From NCBI GenBank assembly GCA_003864535.1, contig BHEQ01000007.1, positions 1-25,795 of the forward strand: a DNA stretch of 25,795 bases, written 5' to 3'. The position numbers and the translations under genes are program-made. The notes beneath the pieces were generated by a model, which ran no database searches, was not told the origin of the DNA, and worked only from the letters and a program-made list of their open reading frames with translations. Source of the DNA: Gammaproteobacteria bacterium. GTDB lineage: Bacteria > Pseudomonadota > Gammaproteobacteria > Cardiobacteriales > Wohlfahrtiimonadaceae. This document shows positions 14,980 to 23,038 of the stretch, in pieces (position 1 is the stretch's first letter; every line of letters starts with the position of its first letter).

Positions 14980-16368
14980 TTAACTATATATTTTAAGTAT
15001 ATATTTAAACAGATCATAAAATATAACCATGCCCATAAATGCAAACATGATTACCGCACCTAATTGTAACGTTAATGTGCCTAATTTTTCTGAGAGTTTA
15101 ATCTTAAAAGCTTTACTAATTCCTTCAATAACAAAACCTACTAAACGCCCTCCATCTAAAACAGGAATAGGAATCAAATTCATAGCGCCTATATTGATGC
15201 TGAAAATTGCAATAAGGCTTATAAAACTTACCAAACTACTTACAAGAGCTTGTCCTGCAATATCTGCAATGGACAAAGGTCCGCTCATCGCGCTAATTTT
15301 AACCTCACCTTTAAACATTCTCGCGATCATTTTAAAGACTAACATTCCATAATCAGCAGTTTGCCAAAATGCCTTTTGTGCACTTCCAGCTATAGAAAAA
15401 CGCTCGGTTATTCTTATCTCGGCAATTGCTCTTTCAAAGGCTTTCTCATCAATCCCTTTCATGGATAAACCAACACCTATTATCCAAGAATTTTTTTCAT
15501 TTTTAATTGGATCAATATTTAGATCTAAAGCTTGATTATCTCGAATAATACTAAATAGTGCCGTCTTATCTCCATTTTTTTGAAGGAGTGTACTAATTTC
15601 TCTAAAATCATCAACTTTTTGATGATTAATCGCCATAACATGATCATCTCTCTTAAGTCCTGCTTTAAATGCTGGAGAATCAACCCCAATCTCACCAATA
15701 ATAGGTATATAATTAGGAAGATCAGGATGTAAACCTAAGAGTTCTTCAAGATTAGTATCGCCAGCAAGAACTAGAGGATTACCAATATCTAAGGTTTTTT
15801 GGAGCTCAGTTGTCCCTCTTTGAATGATCAAATCTGCTTTGCCATCACCTAATTTATCAATTAAGGTGACTATTAATTCTTGATAGCTGGTAACACTCCG
15901 CCCATCAACACTTAAAATTTTATCCCCTTTCTGGAGCTGAGCTTGGGCAAAAGGTGTCCCTAAAGCTGGTTTCGCAATTTGGGTACTTAAACCTGGAATA
16001 CCATATAGATACAAGCCAAATAATAAAATAAAAGCCAGGAGTGCATTTGCAAAAGGACCCGCTGCCACAACAATAAAACGCTTCCAAATAGGCTGCGCAT
16101 TAAAGGTAAGATGTTTTTGATCTTCTGGAACATTGCCCTCGCGCTCATCAAGCATCGCGACAAAGCCACCTAAAGGAATCGCCCCTAAAATATATTGACA
16201 GCCATCTTTACCTGTTCTCGTGAATAATGGCTTACCAAAGCCAATACTGAATTTTAAAACCTTAAAGCCAAGTTTGCGAGCGGCATAAAAATGCCCAAAC
16301 TCATGAAAACCAACCAATATAATAATCAGGATAAGAAATCCTAATACAGACCAAAGCGCATGTAACAT
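14980..16368 (-). CDS. rseP: Site-2 protease RseP
   Basis: The 462-residue inner-membrane zinc protease is close to the usual 450. It has HEFGH at residues 22-26 in the first membrane helix, two periplasmic PDZ domains (about 115-195 and 205-290; KGDKILSVDGRSVTSYQEL and PAFKAGLKRDDHVMAINHQKV), and the second active-site segment NLIPIPVLDGGRL with its Asp near 404. RseP cleaves anti-sigma factor and leftover signal peptides within the membrane. AGGAATAAAA precedes the start. In most gammaproteobacteria it follows cdsA (or dxr) and is followed by bamA; here nnrS lies upstream and mlaD follows instead. Confidence 0.95.
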   Translation of the reverse strand: MLHALWSVLGFLILIIILVGFHEFGHFYAARKLGFKVLKFSIGFGKPLFTRTGKDGCQYILGAIPLGGFVAMLDEREGNVPEDQKHLTFNAQPIWKRFIVVAAGPFANALLAFILLFGLYLYGIPGLSTQIAKPALGTPFAQAQLQKGDKILSVDGRSVTSYQELIVTLIDKLGDGKADLIIQRGTTELQKTLDIGNPLVLAGDTNLEELLGLHPDLPNYIPIIGEIGVDSPAFKAGLKRDDHVMAINHQKVDDFREISTLLQKNGDKTALFSIIRDNQALDLNIDPIKNEKNSWIIGVGLSMKGIDEKAFERAIAEIRITERFSIAGSAQKAFWQTADYGMLVFKMIARMFKGEVKISAMSGPLSIADIAGQALVSSLVSFISLIAIFSINIGAMNLIPIPVLDGGRLVGFVIEGISKAFKIKLSEKLGTLTLQLGAVIMFAFMGMVIFYDLFKYILKIYS

Positions 16369-16404
16369 TTTTATTCCTATATATATTTAATTAAATTTGA
16401 TATT

Positions 16405-16425
16405 TTGATAATTGATAATTGATAA
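16405..16425. repeat. Heptamer repeat TTGATAA x3
   Basis: Three exact tandem copies of TTGATAA lie 37-57 bases upstream of the rseP start, in the likely promoter zone. Copy number changes would alter spacing in multiples of seven bases. Only three units are present, so instability would be low. Confidence 0.6.
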
Positions 16426-16479
16426 TATTTAATTATACTGATATTTTCCAAATATTTATCTTTCATGATCATTTTTAAA

Positions 16480-16517
16480 TAAATATTAACAAGTAAAGCT
16501 TAGCTTGCTAATATTTA
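16480..16517 (-). terminator. AT-rich hairpin behind nnrS
   Basis: TAAATATTAACAAG (16480-16493) and CTTGCTAATATTTA (16504-16517) form a 14-bp stem with one mismatch and a 10-base loop, 18 bases past the nnrS stop. On the minus strand the sequence continues with a TTTAAAAATG stretch, so the U-run is poor. It is a plausible terminator between nnrS and rseP. Confidence 0.45.
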
Positions 16518-16534
16518 AATTCTAGATTCCAGTG

Positions 16535-17752
16535 CTAGCCCTCTTTACCATCTGCGCGTGCACGGATAAGTTTAGGGGTGTATTTTATCAGATAAAGTAA
16601 AAATGCTAAGATCCAAAAAGTACCCGCTAAGTCCATCCAAATCGAATATTTTACGTTCGGTAATAAAATTGGCATAATTACCCGAAAAAACGCACCTAAA
16701 TGAAGAAAAATATAAGCAATAGTTTCCATTTTTCCTACTTGCAAGGCAGAACCTGTATGCCCCAATGCCGTTCTTGTCATCATCCCCAAAATCATCCCCG
16801 ACATTGCCCCAACTCCAAGTGCATGACGGGCGATACTTACAGTGGTCAAATCAAATAAAGCCGCAGCTTGCAGCCAAAGACCAAGCACAATCCAAAGATA
16901 CGATACATGCAAGATCCATACAAGTGGGTTAGAAAATGTTTTATAACCGCGCCATTTAAACAGCATAAGTGCATGAATAACTCCAGATATTATGAGTAAA
17001 CCTGCCTGTATCGCATTTGGTATCGGTAGAAACATGGCTATAATTGCGACAATATAACTGCCAATAGCTGCTTGTGCGTATATTGGTTGGTTGCTTGTGC
17101 CTATATTTGGAAATGTATTTCTGGTAAACATAGGTATGATACGGCTCGACATAATGCAAACGACTAAAATTATCAGATACAATCCCAGATAAATTGGCGA
17201 CATTATATTAACGGGCAATATTCCCATTAACGCTAAATGGCTGCTCGCATCTAATATGACAAATGCTGTAAGAATGATCAGAAATTTATAATTGTTTTTA
17301 TTTTTGGCTCTAAAAATTACATTGGCAAATAACACAAGTGAGCTAAGCTCAAATGCAGCATCACTAATTAACGCAATCTTTTGGCTCGCAATTAAATTTG
17401 CAATGCGTGCGCATAACCACAACAAGCATAACATCCCTAGCAACCAACCACGTGGAGTTTGGAGCCCCGTCCATGTTTTACCTGCGGTAAATAAAAAGCC
17501 AATAATGACCGTAAACCCAAAACCAAAGATCATCTCATGAGCGTGCCAGACATAACCATAAGCTAAATTAGGCAATAAATTATGCAGGCGGACTTGATGA
17601 ATATAAAATAACAGCCACAATAAAATACTCACAATAGCAAAAGTTGCAGCTAATAGATAAAAAGGACGAAACGCTAAGGCAAATAAGGCAAACTTGGGTT
17701 TTGGTGGCAGGCTAGCTGCTGATTTTATAGCAGATACAGAAATAACAGACAT
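16535..17752 (-). CDS. nnrS: NnrS family membrane protein
   Basis: About 405 residues with some twelve membrane helices. NnrS marks include FALAFRPFYLLAA near the start, the His-containing AYGYVWHAHEMIFGFGFTVIIGFLFTAG, and RHALGVGAMSGMILGMMTRTALGHTG. NnrS is a haem- and copper-containing membrane protein that protects cells against nitric oxide stress in denitrifiers and pathogens. The open frame extends to 17776, but AAAAGGA sits eight bases before the ATG at 17752, which is preferred. No other denitrification gene is in the window. It stands between dxr and rseP and is probably co-transcribed with dxr (47-base gap). Confidence 0.93.
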   Translation of the reverse strand: MSVISVSAIKSAASLPPKPKFALFALAFRPFYLLAATFAIVSILLWLLFYIHQVRLHNLLPNLAYGYVWHAHEMIFGFGFTVIIGFLFTAGKTWTGLQTPRGWLLGMLCLLWLCARIANLIASQKIALISDAAFELSSLVLFANVIFRAKNKNNYKFLIILTAFVILDASSHLALMGILPVNIMSPIYLGLYLIILVVCIMSSRIIPMFTRNTFPNIGTSNQPIYAQAAIGSYIVAIIAMFLPIPNAIQAGLLIISGVIHALMLFKWRGYKTFSNPLVWILHVSYLWIVLGLWLQAAALFDLTTVSIARHALGVGAMSGMILGMMTRTALGHTGSALQVGKMETIAYIFLHLGAFFRVIMPILLPNVKYSIWMDLAGTFWILAFLLYLIKYTPKLIRARADGKEG

Positions 17753-17799
17753 TTTCAATCCTTTTAAAAAAATCATATTTATAAATTATATCTAAAAAA

Positions 17800-18966
17800 T
17801 CATATCAAGCTATGCGTATACGCACGTACTTGCTGATCAAACTCCAATAATTCATCAATATTATTTAAATCTTGGCTACTAAAATGAGTAAGTGTTTTAT
17901 CAATCAGTATAGGCACATCTTTAAATAAAATTTGTTTATTTAACAACGCCTCTACCGCAATTTCATTCGCAGCATTTAAGGTTGTAAAGCTACTTTTACC
18001 AACTTTTAAACACTCAAAAGCATATGCTAAACATGGAAATTTCACCAAATCAGGCTCTTCAAATGTAAGTGTCGCTATTTTACTTAAATCAAGCGTTTTT
18101 GCACTTGAGGCAATCCGCTTTGGATAACCCAATGCATATGCAATCGGGATACACATATCAGGTTCACCCAATTGCGCTAAAAAAGAGCCATCTTCATACT
18201 GGACTAATGAATGGACTATGCTTTGTGGATGGACTAATACTTCTAGTTTATCTGCACGCATATCAAACAAAAAATGTGCTTCAATTAACTCTAAGCCCTT
18301 ATTCATAAGGCTGGCTGAATCTAAAGTAACTTTTGCGCCCATCGCCCAATTTGGATGTTTTAACGCTTCATCTAAAGTGACATTTTGCATCTGCTTAAGA
18401 CTATGCTTGCGAAAAGGTCCACCTGAGGCGGTGAGGATTAATTTACTCACGCCAGCACTTGTAGCTCGCCCCGCAGCATCTTTAGGTAGACACTGAAACA
18501 GCGCATTATGCTCGCTATCAAGCGGTAATAAAGTTGCATTGTGGGTTTTAACCGCGTCCATAAATAAAGTCCCACCCATTACTAGAGCTTCTTTATTTGC
18601 TAAAAGTACAGTTTTTGAGGCTTTAACCGCAGCAAGAGCTGAATGCAAACCTTGTGAGCCTACAATTGCGGCAACCACAATATCGACATCAGGATGAGTT
18701 GCGACCTCATTTATATGATGATAACCACTTAAAACGGTTACTTTTTGCGGCGTTTTGCTGATCTCATCCGTAAATGATTTTGCGGCAAACATATTATCAA
18801 ATACAACAAATTCAGGCTTAAACTCGAGACAAATCTCCAGCATTTTAAGCACATTTGAATTAGCAACCAAAGAGTGAACCTTAAATAAATCAGGATTTTG
18901 ACGTATAACGTTTAGAGTACTTGCCCCAATTGACCCTGTTGCACCTAATATAGAAATATTTTTCAT
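17800..18966 (-). CDS. dxr: 1-deoxy-D-xylulose 5-phosphate reductoisomerase
   Basis: The 388-residue protein has the NADPH site GATGSIG (8-14), LLANKEALVMGG (121-132), the metal ligands in PLDSEHNALFQ (Asp150, Glu152), LTASGGPFR (178-186), and HPNWAMGAKVTLDSASLMNKGLE with the third metal ligand Glu near 226. It makes methylerythritol phosphate, the committed step of the MEP isoprenoid route, matching uppS close by. AAGGAAAATT precedes the start. Length and motifs are complete. Confidence 0.97.
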   Translation of the reverse strand: MKNISILGATGSIGASTLNVIRQNPDLFKVHSLVANSNVLKMLEICLEFKPEFVVFDNMFAAKSFTDEISKTPQKVTVLSGYHHINEVATHPDVDIVVAAIVGSQGLHSALAAVKASKTVLLANKEALVMGGTLFMDAVKTHNATLLPLDSEHNALFQCLPKDAAGRATSAGVSKLILTASGGPFRKHSLKQMQNVTLDEALKHPNWAMGAKVTLDSASLMNKGLELIEAHFLFDMRADKLEVLVHPQSIVHSLVQYEDGSFLAQLGEPDMCIPIAYALGYPKRIASSAKTLDLSKIATLTFEEPDLVKFPCLAYAFECLKVGKSSFTTLNAANEIAVEALLNKQILFKDVPILIDKTLTHFSSQDLNNIDELLEFDQQVRAYTHSLI

Positions 18967-18983
18967 AATTTTCCTTACATAAT

Positions 18984-19859
18984 CTACTTACAGTTTTTTT
19001 TGACAAAATCAGGAATAGCAACTAATACAGGGTTTGTTTTATTTTTTGGATAATTTTTTTGAGTGTAGCTCTCAATTTTATCAATTCTATCCTTAGTATT
19101 TGGATGCGAACTAAACCATGTTGAAACAATTTTATCTGATTCTTGATCTGAGGATATTTGTTTGAAAAAATCATCAGCCCCAAATGTATGCCCATAATGT
19201 TGTTTTAGGCTATTTAATGCGAATAAATCTGCGGCGTGTTCTTGGCGTTGTGAGAATTGCCCACTCATTAAATCAACCGACATTTGATTGCCTAATAAAG
19301 TGATATCACTTCCTAAAATCAAAGCTAAAGTTAAACGACTAATTACGTTTGCTCCCAAATGACTAATTACATCGCGATGTTTAACATGTGCAATCTCATG
19401 CGCTATTATCATAGATAAGCCATTTTCGCTGTTTAAAACACATAATAAAACTTCACTAATATAGATATTCCCACCGATCATTGTAAATGCATTTAGTCCA
19501 TTATCATTTTCATTTGAAGTAAGTTTACGAAAATCAGGCAAGCTTAATAGATGCATTTCTATGTTCATATCATCTGGCAGAGCCATAGTTTGAACTAATT
19601 TAGTGCTTAGATTTTCGAGGTAATCCTGCTTAACTAGTTGATCCCCAGTTAATATATTTTTTGTGAGTATTGATTTTGCCAATTCTTTCTCATAGCGAAA
19701 AGGAATATATTTTGCAAGATAACGCGTACCCAAAAAAATCACCACTATAAAAATTATAATAATGCCTATCAGCATGAGAAAATTCTTTATAAAATCAAGC
19801 ATAAATCCACCTGATGATACATTGACATCATGTGGAACAGGTGGATTTGTATACGTCAT
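18984..19859 (-). CDS. M48-family membrane metalloprotease
   Basis: At 291 residues, it has one membrane helix (about 24-44), the zinc site HEIAH (154-158) and the third ligand Glu in RQEHAADLFA (Glu207), as in the M48 (Ste24/HtpX/LoiP) family. HtpX has more membrane segments, so this is a single-anchor M48 enzyme with its catalytic part probably facing the periplasm. The first ATG overlaps the preceding stop (TAATG) but has no ribosome site. An internal ATG at 19802 (residue 20), just before the membrane helix, has AGGTGG four bases upstream; that site is buried in a perfect 11-bp hairpin (19803-19848). Either start is possible. It is the third gene of a coupled trio with two YbjQ-type genes. 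Confidence 0.88.
   Translation of the reverse strand: MTYTNPPVPHDVNVSSGGFMLDFIKNFLMLIGIIIIFIVVIFLGTRYLAKYIPFRYEKELAKSILTKNILTGDQLVKQDYLENLSTKLVQTMALPDDMNIEMHLLSLPDFRKLTSNENDNGLNAFTMIGGNIYISEVLLCVLNSENGLSMIIAHEIAHVKHRDVISHLGANVISRLTLALILGSDITLLGNQMSVDLMSGQFSQRQEHAADLFALNSLKQHYGHTFGADDFFKQISSDQESDKIVSTWFSSHPNTKDRIDKIESYTQKNYPKNKTNPVLVAIPDFVKKNCK
19803..19848 (-). promoter_or_regulatory. Inverted repeat hiding the internal ribosome site of the M48 gene
   Basis: AAATCCACCTG (19803-19813) and CAGGTGGATTT (19838-19848) are perfect inverse copies 24 bases apart, with a further 5-bp inner pair ATGAT/ATCAT. In the mRNA the 3' arm contains the AGGTGG just before the ATG at 19802, so folding would block initiation there. 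Ribosomes ending the upstream gene at 19859 or heat could open it. Confidence 0.55.
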
Positions 19860-20332
19860 TATTTAGGTACAATAAAGGCGGTGCCATATGCAAAAAATTC
19901 TGCACACATCATGTTGCCCTTCTTAGCATAAGAATTATTAAGGTTTGCCGTTTCAAAACGCACATTAAAGATCATGTTCGCACCACATTGCGCCGCTTGC
20001 TCTTTCATTCTTAGAATAGATTCGCGCCGTCCACGATCCAAAAGTGGCTCAAAACTCTTCAGTCGTCCACCAATTAAATTATAAAAGCTTGCTAGAAAGC
20101 TTTTAAAATAATCACTGGAAATAACTACAGATCCATTAACCATATTAAAATCTTGCCCTTTAAGCATCTCAGGCGGACGGCGATTAGCGAATATAAGAAT
20201 ATGTTGATATTTTAGCTCGCGAGCAACAATGGACGAGAAATGCCTCTTCTCAAGAATCTTACCAATAATAAACCCTGACATAAGCAAAAGGATAAATAAA
20301 CTTATGCCAGCTAAATTGATTAATACTTCCAT
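19859..20332 (-). CDS. Membrane-anchored YbjQ-like (UPF0145) protein
   Basis: The 157-residue protein has an N-terminal membrane helix (about 4-25) and a C-terminal YbjQ-type domain (about 65-157): FYNLIGGRLKSFEPLLDRGRRESILRMKEQAAQCGANMIFNVRFET and EFFAYGTAF. This is the same arrangement as in the soluble YbjQ next door. The domain is often called a heavy-metal-binding domain and forms pentamers, but its role is unknown. AAGGATGAATA precedes the start, which overlaps the previous stop as TAATG; its own stop overlaps the M48 start the same way. Confidence 0.87.
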   Translation of the reverse strand: MEVLINLAGISLFILLLMSGFIIGKILEKRHFSSIVARELKYQHILIFANRRPPEMLKGQDFNMVNGSVVISSDYFKSFLASFYNLIGGRLKSFEPLLDRGRRESILRMKEQAAQCGANMIFNVRFETANLNNSYAKKGNMMCAEFFAYGTAFIVPK

Positions 20333-20670
20333 TATTCATCCTTCACCAAAGTAATTGCGGTGCCGTATGCAAATATTTCAGCAGCACCAGCTGCGATACT
20401 TGAGGTGCTATACCGGACATTAATTACCGCATTAGCACCCACTGCTATTGCTTGATCAACCATGCGTGAGGTCGCTTCACTCCGTGATTCTTCTAGAAGT
20501 TCGGTGTAACCTTTTAATTCACCACCAAAGATATTTTTTAAACCCGCCATCATATCGCGGCCTACATGTTTGGCGCGAACGGTTGAGCCTTGAACTAAGC
20601 CTAAATGATTGGTGATGCTATAACCTGGTAAAAATTCTGTGTTACAAATATAAACGCCTTTAATTTTCAT
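20332..20670 (-). CDS. YbjQ family (UPF0145) protein
   Basis: The 112-residue protein is close to the usual 105-110 of YbjQ: LGLVQGSTVRAKHVGRDMMAGLKNIFGGELKGYTELLEESRSEA followed by AIAVGANAVINVRYSTS and EIFAYGTAITL. Small, soluble and probably oligomeric; the biochemical function is not known. AAGGAAAAGG precedes the start. It opens the trio ybjQ - anchored YbjQ-like - M48 protease, which is linked by one-base stop/start overlaps and so likely makes interacting proteins. Confidence 0.9.
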   Translation of the reverse strand: MKIKGVYICNTEFLPGYSITNHLGLVQGSTVRAKHVGRDMMAGLKNIFGGELKGYTELLEESRSEATSRMVDQAIAVGANAVINVRYSTSSIAAGAAEIFAYGTAITLVKDE

Positions 20671-20755
20671 GTGTTGCCTTTTCCTTAATGTCTAGTTACA
20701 AGATAAAATGTCAAAATAAAATATGTAGCATCATACCTTTTTGGATATAATCTTA

Positions 20756-21580
20756 TTAAAAAATTCCCAATAAAAATAATCCGCAGACAAATAATGGTGC
20801 TGCTGCAGTTAAAGCATCAATGCGATCAAGCACGCCGCCATGCCCTGGAAGAATTGTCCCTGAATCTTTAACACCACGATGCCGCTTAATTAAGCTCTCA
20901 AATAAATCTCCACAGATTGAAATAATCACCATAATCCCACATAAAATAATAAATCCAAGGGTTTGCAGTATATTCATATCTATCCAAAACGCGGCAATAA
21001 TAGCGATAATTAAGCCGCTGCTAATGCCAGCTAACGCTCCTTCGATGGATTTACCCGGAGATATGCTTGGAGCAAGTTTACGTTTACCAATTTTGCGCCC
21101 AACAAAATAAGCCATGCTATCAGCCCCAGCAACTAGCGTGATTAATAAAATAACCCAAGCCCAATGCTTGCCATGCAAAATAGATAGAGCTAATATAAAT
21201 GCAAGTAATGTCAAGATACTTAATATTACTAAGCTTAACTTATAAGTTAAACAAGCAAGTGGTGATTTTGCATATACGCTTAAAATAAGTGGCATTGCAA
21301 GCCAAAACACACTCATTATCATCAAGAAATAGATAGCAATAGGCGGTATTAGATCAGTTGAGTGATAACTAAATCCAAAAGCTATCCCAATAATCAGCCA
21401 AAATATGGAGTTAAACTTAGTGCTTTCACTTTTAGATAGATCAATCAAGCTATCCCATTCAGAGATCCCAACAAAACACACTAGAGCTAAACTTATCGAA
21501 AAATATAGTGTTGGCAGATAAATAATGCTCATCAATGCAACAAAAACCATGATTAAGCCTGTGATAATTCTTTGCTTCAT
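20756..21580 (-). CDS. cdsA: Phosphatidate cytidylyltransferase
   Basis: The 274-residue integral membrane protein with about eight helices carries the CDP-diglyceride synthase signature near the C-terminus: KRHRGVKDSGTILPGHGGVLDRID (about 234-257), plus GADSMAYFVGRKIGKRKLAPSISPGKSIEG (about 152-181). It activates phosphatidic acid to CDP-diacylglycerol for all phospholipid synthesis. AAAGGAAAA precedes the start. It follows uppS as in most gammaproteobacteria; 88 bases separate them, containing a solo MITE end. Confidence 0.96.
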   Translation of the reverse strand: MKQRIITGLIMVFVALMSIIYLPTLYFSISLALVCFVGISEWDSLIDLSKSESTKFNSIFWLIIGIAFGFSYHSTDLIPPIAIYFLMIMSVFWLAMPLILSVYAKSPLACLTYKLSLVILSILTLLAFILALSILHGKHWAWVILLITLVAGADSMAYFVGRKIGKRKLAPSISPGKSIEGALAGISSGLIIAIIAAFWIDMNILQTLGFIILCGIMVIISICGDLFESLIKRHRGVKDSGTILPGHGGVLDRIDALTAAAPLFVCGLFLLGIF

Positions 21581-21641
21581 TTAAATTTTCCTTTTCTATA
21601 TTTAATTTATTTAGATTAGATGATGTTAGCTTATATTTTTA

Positions 21642-21657
21642 GGGACTTCTATAAATT
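21642..21657. mobile_element. Solo terminal repeat of the MITE family
   Basis: GGGACTTCTATAAATT matches the terminal inverted repeat of the three other copies (GGG plus 3-4 bases plus TCTATAAATT). No inner part or second end follows; the uppS stop begins ten bases on. It is either a remnant of a deleted copy or chance, though a 13-base match to the fixed positions beside a stop codon, as in the other copies, argues for a remnant. Confidence 0.5.
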
Positions 21658-21667
21658 AAAATCCATC

Positions 21668-22402
21668 CTATAAACCACCATAACGCCGTTTTCTTAAGCT
21701 AAATTGTGCCAGAGCTACATTAAAATCATCTTCGCTAAAGTCAGGCCATAAAACATCGGTGAAATATAATTCAGCATAGGCAATTTGCCAAAGTAGAAAA
21801 TTACTTAAGCGAATCTCACCGCTAGTTCGGATTAATAAGTCAACTGGTGGCGCGTCCGCAAGTGCAAGTTTTTTGGCAAAATCATCCTCATTAATGTCTT
21901 CAAGGTTTAAGTCACCTTGTTGATATTTACGCGCAAGATCTTTAGCTGCGGCAAGGATTTCTTGCTGAGCACCATAATTGAGAGCGATCAGCAAATGTAA
22001 GCCACTATTTGCCGCTGAATCTGTCGTAATTTTGATGATTTTAGCGACTAATTTTTCAGGCAAAACCTGCCAGTTTCCAATAAACGACAAGCGTACATTT
22101 TCATTGATAAGCTCGGTAAATTCACGCTCAATTGTTTTATAGAGTAATTCCATCAAAAAACTGACCTCACTTGCAGGTCTACGCCAGTTTTCTGCAGAAA
22201 ATGCATACAGTGTTAACGCGGCAATCCCAGATTTTTGTGCGGCAATCACAATGCGCTTAACAGCTTTAGCACCTTCTTTATGCCCCATAAAGCGCGGTAA
22301 ATGGCGTTTTTTAGCCCAGCGCCCATTGCCATCCATAATAATGGCAACGTGCTGACACTTATGTTGATCATTACTTTTATTATCATCTGAAGTCTTAAGC
22401 AT
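21668..22402 (-). CDS. uppS: Undecaprenyl pyrophosphate synthase
   Basis: The 244-residue cis-prenyltransferase has VAIIMDGNGRWAKKR with the catalytic Asp at about 24, HKEGAKAVKRIV, TLYAFSAENWRRP, LNYGAQQEI and the C-terminal DLLIRTSGEIRLSNFLLWQIAYAELYF. It makes the C55 lipid carrier for peptidoglycan and other surface polymers from the isoprenoid precursors supplied through dxr. AAGGTTATATCAA precedes the start, 15 bases after frr ends. Confidence 0.97.
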   Translation of the reverse strand: MLKTSDDNKSNDQHKCQHVAIIMDGNGRWAKKRHLPRFMGHKEGAKAVKRIVIAAQKSGIAALTLYAFSAENWRRPASEVSFLMELLYKTIEREFTELINENVRLSFIGNWQVLPEKLVAKIIKITTDSAANSGLHLLIALNYGAQQEILAAAKDLARKYQQGDLNLEDINEDDFAKKLALADAPPVDLLIRTSGEIRLSNFLLWQIAYAELYFTDVLWPDFSEDDFNVALAQFSLRKRRYGGL

Positions 22403-22417
22403 TTGATATAACCTTAA

Positions 22418-22975
22418 TTATACTTCCATCACTTCAGCTTCTTTATTACTTAAAATTTTATCAATCTCAGCTATCGCTTTATCGGTAAGTTTTTGCGTAT
22501 CATCTTCCGCACGTTTTGCATCATCTTCAGAGATAGATTTATCTTTGAGGAGATCTTTAAATTTAGTATTCGCATCACGGCGAATATTGCGCACAGATAC
22601 TTTTGCAGCCTCACCTTCTGAACGGACGATTTTCACCATGTCTTTGCGCCGATCTTCAGTTAAAGGTGGTAATGGCACACGAATCATCATCCCATTAGTG
22701 GCTGGATTTAAACCTAGATCACTTTGCATGATCGCTTTTTCAATAGGCCCAACCATGTTTTTTTCCCAAGGAGTCACTCCAATAGTTCTTGAATCAACCA
22801 CATTGATATTAGCAACTTGGGATAATGGCACTAACACCCCATAATTTAAAACCTCAATATGATCTAATAAACTAGTACTTGCCCGACCCGTACGCAGTTT
22901 AACTAAATCTTGGCGCAGGCTTTCAATTGACTTACTCATTCGTGTATCTGAATCTTTTTTAATATTATTAATCAT
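22418..22975 (-). CDS. frr: Ribosome recycling factor
   Basis: The 185-residue form starting at the ATG 22975 is exactly the usual length; an upstream ATG at 23011 would add 12 residues not seen in the family and lacks better ribosome signals. Landmarks are LRTGRASTSLLDHI, YGVLVPLSQVANI, PWEKNMVGPIEKAI, PLPPLTEDRRKDMVK and RNIRRDAN. It splits post-termination ribosomes with EF-G. It follows pyrH in the conserved order. Confidence 0.96.
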   Translation of the reverse strand: MINNIKKDSDTRMSKSIESLRQDLVKLRTGRASTSLLDHIEVLNYGVLVPLSQVANINVVDSRTIGVTPWEKNMVGPIEKAIMQSDLGLNPATNGMMIRVPLPPLTEDRRKDMVKIVRSEGEAAKVSVRNIRRDANTKFKDLLKDKSISEDDAKRAEDDTQKLTDKAIAEIDKILSNKEAEVMEV

Positions 22976-23038
22976 AGTATTACTCTCTAAGTTGTTCTCT
23001 AAAATAATCAAATATAAATAGTTAAATGTTGAAATTAA

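Noticed and set aside
20820..21110. 96-codon plus-strand frame over cdsA
   Set aside because: Antisense shadow of the conserved CdsA signature region.
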